Shown here: positions 61,618 through 64,000 of the stretch, piece by piece
Numbering within the stretch: position 1 is the stretch's first letter
Layout: each line of letters opens with the position of its first letter
Assembly (NCBI RefSeq): GCF_018599195.1
Contig: NZ_JAHFVK010000003.1
Span: 62,001 to 126,000, forward strand
Length of the DNA: 64,000 nucleotides
Source of the DNA: Croceibacterium selenioxidans
Lineage (GTDB): Bacteria > Pseudomonadota > Alphaproteobacteria > Sphingomonadales > Sphingomonadaceae
Direction of reading: 5' to 3'
Position numbers and translations under genes: made by a program
The notes under the pieces: model-generated
Told to the model about the DNA's origin: nothing
What the model saw: the letters and a program-made list of their open reading frames with translations, nothing else
Database searches by the model: none

Positions 61618-64000
61618 ATGAGCGATAACGAAAACACACCGACGCTTACCCGCAAGCCGCTGGGGCTGAAGCGCTCGGTCGACGCCGGCGAGGTCAAGCA
61701 GACCTTCAGTCACGGCCGCACCAATAAGGTGACGGTCGAGGTGAAGCGTCGTCGCGCCCTGAAGCGCCCTGGGGAAGAGGGCCACTCCGCGCCTGAGCCC
61801 GAGGTCGAAGTTGCGGCACCGCCGCCACCCCCCGCTCCGCCGCCCCCGCCGAAGAAGCCCGTGGTCAAGGCCCCTGCAGGCGAAACGCCGCAAGAGCGCG
61901 TCGCGCGCCTTCAGCGCGAGGCCGAGGAAGAGCGCCTGCGCCTGACCGAGGAACAGACTCGCCGCGAGACCGAAGAGCGCGCGCAAGCGCTCGAGGAAGA
62001 GAAGCGTCGGGCCGAAGAGAACCGCCGTGCCGCTGCGCAAGAGGCTGCGGCCGTGGCCGCTGCTCCTGCCGAACCGGAAGCCAAGGCTGAGGAAGCTGTT
62101 GAGGCGGCCGAGGGTAGTGAAGCCAGCGCCAGCGCCGAGGGCGACGAGGCGACTCCCGCAGCCGCTCCAGCTCCGCGCAAGTTCACCCCGGTCGCTCGTC
62201 CTGAGGTCAAGCGCCCGGAAAAGAAGCGCGACGACCGCAAGCAACAGCAACAGCAGCAGCCGGCCGGCCGTGGTCACGTCGACGACCGTCGTCGCGGAGG
62301 CAAGCTTACGGTCAACCGTGCGCTCAACGAGGACGAAGGCGCCCGCGCCCGCTCGCTGGCGGCGCTCAAGCGCGCCCGTGAAAAGGAACGCCGCGCACAC
62401 ATGGGCGGCATGTCGCAGCCGCGCGAAAAGCAAGTCCGTGACGTGATCGTGCCAGAGGCGATCACCGTGCAGGAACTCGCCAACCGCATGGCCGAAAAGG
62501 GCGCCGACCTGGTGAAGGCGCTGTTCAACATGGACATGATGGTCACCGTCAACCAGACGATCGACCAGGACACGGCGGAGCTGCTGGTCGAGGAATTCGG
62601 CCACAACATCGTTCGCGTGTCGGACAGCGACGTGGACATCGACACGACGGAAGACGTCGATTCCGAAGAAACGTTGCAGCCGCGTCCGCCGGTGGTCACG
62701 ATCATGGGCCACGTCGACCATGGCAAGACCAGCTTGCTGGACGCGCTGCGCGGAACCGACGTGGTGCGGGGCGAAGCTGGGGGTATAACCCAGCACATTG
62801 GTGCCTATCAGATCACCACGAAGGACAAGCACAAGATCACGTTCCTCGACACTCCGGGGCACGAGGCGTTCACCCAGATGCGCCAGCGCGGCGCCAACGT
62901 GACTGATATCGTTATCCTGGTGGTGGCGGCGGACGACGGGCTGATGCCGCAGACGATCGAGGCTATCAAGCACACCAAGGCGGCCGGCGTGCCGATGATC
63001 GTGGCGATCAACAAGATCGACAAGCCGGAAGCCAAGCCGCAGAAGATTCGCGAGCGCTTGCTCGAGCATGAGGTCGTGGTCGAAGCGATGAGCGGTGACG
63101 TGCAGGATGTCGAGGTCTCGGCCAAGACCGGTGCCGGTCTCGATGAACTGATCGAGAAGATCCTGCTTCAGGCAGAACTGCTCGAGCTCAAGGCCAATCC
63201 GGACCGTCCTGCCGATGCGACCGTGATCGAGGCGCAGCTCGACAAGGGCCGCGGCCCTGTCGCCACGGTGCTGGTCAATCGCGGCACCCTTAAGCGCGGC
63301 GACGTCTTCGTTGTCGGCAACGAGAGCGGCCGCGTCCGCGCGCTGGTCGACGACAAGGGCCAACAGGTGAAGGAAGCCGGTCCTTCGATGCCGGTAGAGG
63401 TTCTCGGCCTCGGCGGCGTGCCCAACGCCGGCGATCACTTGACGGTGGTTGAGAACGAGCAGCGTGCCCGCGAAGTGGCGACCTATCGTCAGCAGCAGGC
63501 AACTGCCAAGCGTACTGCAACGGCGCCAGCCAACCTCGATGCCATGTTTGCCGGCCTCAAGAGCGACGTGAAGGAATTCCCGGTCGTGGTGAAGGCCGAC
63601 GTCCAGGGTTCCGCCGAAGCCATCGTGACGGCGCTGCACAACCTCTCGAACGACGAGATCAAGGTGCGCGTCCTCAACTCCGGCGTCGGCGCTATCACTG
63701 AGAGCGACGTGACGCTGGCCTCGGCTTCGAAGGCGCCGATCATCGGCTTCAACGTGCGCCCGAACGCCAAGGCGCGCGAGTTGATTGCCCGGCACAAGGT
63801 GGAGATGAAGTACTACGACGTCATCTACCAACTGACCGAAGAGATCGCCCGCGAAATGGCCGGCGTTCTGGGTCCCCTGCGGATCGAGAACGTGGTTGGC
63901 CGCGCCGAGGTCAAGCAGGTGTTCCCGGCCGGCAAGCGCGACAAGGCGGCGGGTCTGCTGGTGCTCGAAGGCATCATCCGCAAGGGCCTCTACGCGCGTC
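61618..64000 (+). CDS. infB: Translation initiation factor IF-2 (3' end outside window)
   Basis: The ATG at 61618 opens a frame that runs to the window edge (794 codons seen). The N-terminal third is Pro/Ala/Glu-rich with long helical EERRREEE-like repeats. The G domain starts near residue 360: [25 protein letters not shown]. The C-terminal domains follow, reaching [13 protein letters not shown]. It carries initiator tRNA to the ribosome. The large opposite-strand frame (61291-63831) is an antisense shadow. Confidence 0.97.
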   Translation, partial: MSDNENTPTLTRKPLGLKRSVDAGEVKQTFSHGRTNKVTVEVKRRRALKRPGEEGHSAPEPEVEVAAPPPPPAPPPPPKKPVVKAPAGETPQERVARLQREAEEERLRLTEEQTRRETEERAQALEEEKRRAEENRRAAAQEAAAVAAAPAEPEAKAEEAVEAAEGSEASASAEGDEATPAAAPAPRKFTPVARPEVKRPEKKRDDRKQQQQQQPAGRGHVDDRRRGGKLTVNRALNEDEGARARSLAALKRAREKERRAHMGGMSQPREKQVRDVIVPEAITVQELANRMAEKGADLVKALFNMDMMVTVNQTIDQDTAELLVEEFGHNIVRVSDSDVDIDTTEDVDSEETLQPRPPVVTIMGHVDHGKTSLLDALRGTDVVRGEAGGITQHIGAYQITTKDKHKITFLDTPGHEAFTQMRQRGANVTDIVILVVAADDGLMPQTIEAIKHTKAAGVPMIVAINKIDKPEAKPQKIRERLLEHEVVVEAMSGDVQDVEVSAKTGAGLDELIEKILLQAELLELKANPDRPADATVIEAQLDKGRGPVATVLVNRGTLKRGDVFVVGNESGRVRALVDDKGQQVKEAGPSMPVEVLGLGGVPNAGDHLTVVENEQRAREVATYRQQQATAKRTATAPANLDAMFAGLKSDVKEFPVVVKADVQGSAEAIVTALHNLSNDEIKVRVLNSGVGAITESDVTLASASKAPIIGFNVRPNAKARELIARHKVEMKYYDVIYQLTEEIAREMAGVLGPLRIENVVGRAEVKQVFPAGKRDKAAGLLVLEGIIRKGLYAR

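Noticed and set aside
61291-63831. 846-residue open frame on the minus strand opposite infB
   Set aside because: infB is certain on the other strand; the frame is low-complexity (His/Arg/Val-rich) and arises from the GC-rich codon pattern.

Overview
The window looks like ordinary chromosome of an alphaproteobacterium of the order Sphingomonadales (Sphingomonadaceae/Erythrobacteraceae type). It is GC-rich and densely coding. The inference rests on gene content: two large TonB-dependent receptors, an isolated crtZ carotenoid hydroxylase, a LigE-like glutathione S-transferase, DUF1476, a cobA-DUF2849-cysI-DUF934-cysH sulfur operon, obgE-proB and rimP-nusA-ylxR-infB. I see no integrase, transposase, phage gene or CRISPR. 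Three tRNA genes are present (Ala-CGC, Thr-TGT, Arg-TCT). The first gene (SPOR domain) and the last (infB) run off the window.

Layout. 1-7.5 kb: SPOR protein, YbjN-like protein, proC, Bax-inhibitor-1 protein, proline-rich lipoprotein, tRNA-Ala, obgE, proB and an SDR. 7.5-20.9 kb: PilZ protein, DUF1254 protein, the assimilatory sulfate-reduction operon, an alginate-export-type porin, the sseA-metC-mscS operon, queF and ugd. 21-27 kb: a secreted unknown, tRNA-Thr, a DUF429-like protein, rarA, a PadR regulator and a glycosyltransferase. 27-45 kb: TonB receptor, DUF805 protein, a ybbA/ybbP-like ABC exporter divergent from a tesA-like esterase, recF, a small-peptide/PspC pair, a queuosine precursor transporter, tRNA-Arg, a second TonB receptor, a flavoprotein, MscS and the LigE-like GST. 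45-52.5 kb: a repeat-containing secreted protein, an ABC-F ATPase, grxD-bolA-DUF1476, leuD, an inosine glycosylase, leuC, crtZ and sufE. 52.5-58 kb: an enlarged phage-shock-protein (Psp) locus. 58-64 kb: rnk, then rimP-nusA-DUF448-infB.

The most unusual part is the Psp locus. A divergent pspF activates, by inference, a minus-strand operon with a good sigma-54 promoter and a GTGGC/GCCAC repeat at the expected upstream distance. That operon encodes a 51-residue membrane peptide, PspA, PspB, PspC and then eight further small proteins in tandem. Each of the eight has one N-terminal membrane segment and a coiled coil. Most share a C-terminal motif (V-L-E-R-I-V-T-D-x-G ... Q-I-E-A-L-R) that aligns without gaps to the C-terminus of PspC. 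A second sigma-54-type promoter lies 20 kb away in front of a 44-residue peptide gene coupled to a stand-alone PspC-domain protein. A third, weaker one precedes a long hairpin that could be a small RNA. Together these suggest an expanded envelope-stress regulon. A hairpin that buries the ribosome-binding site of the DUF805 gene is another candidate regulatory element.
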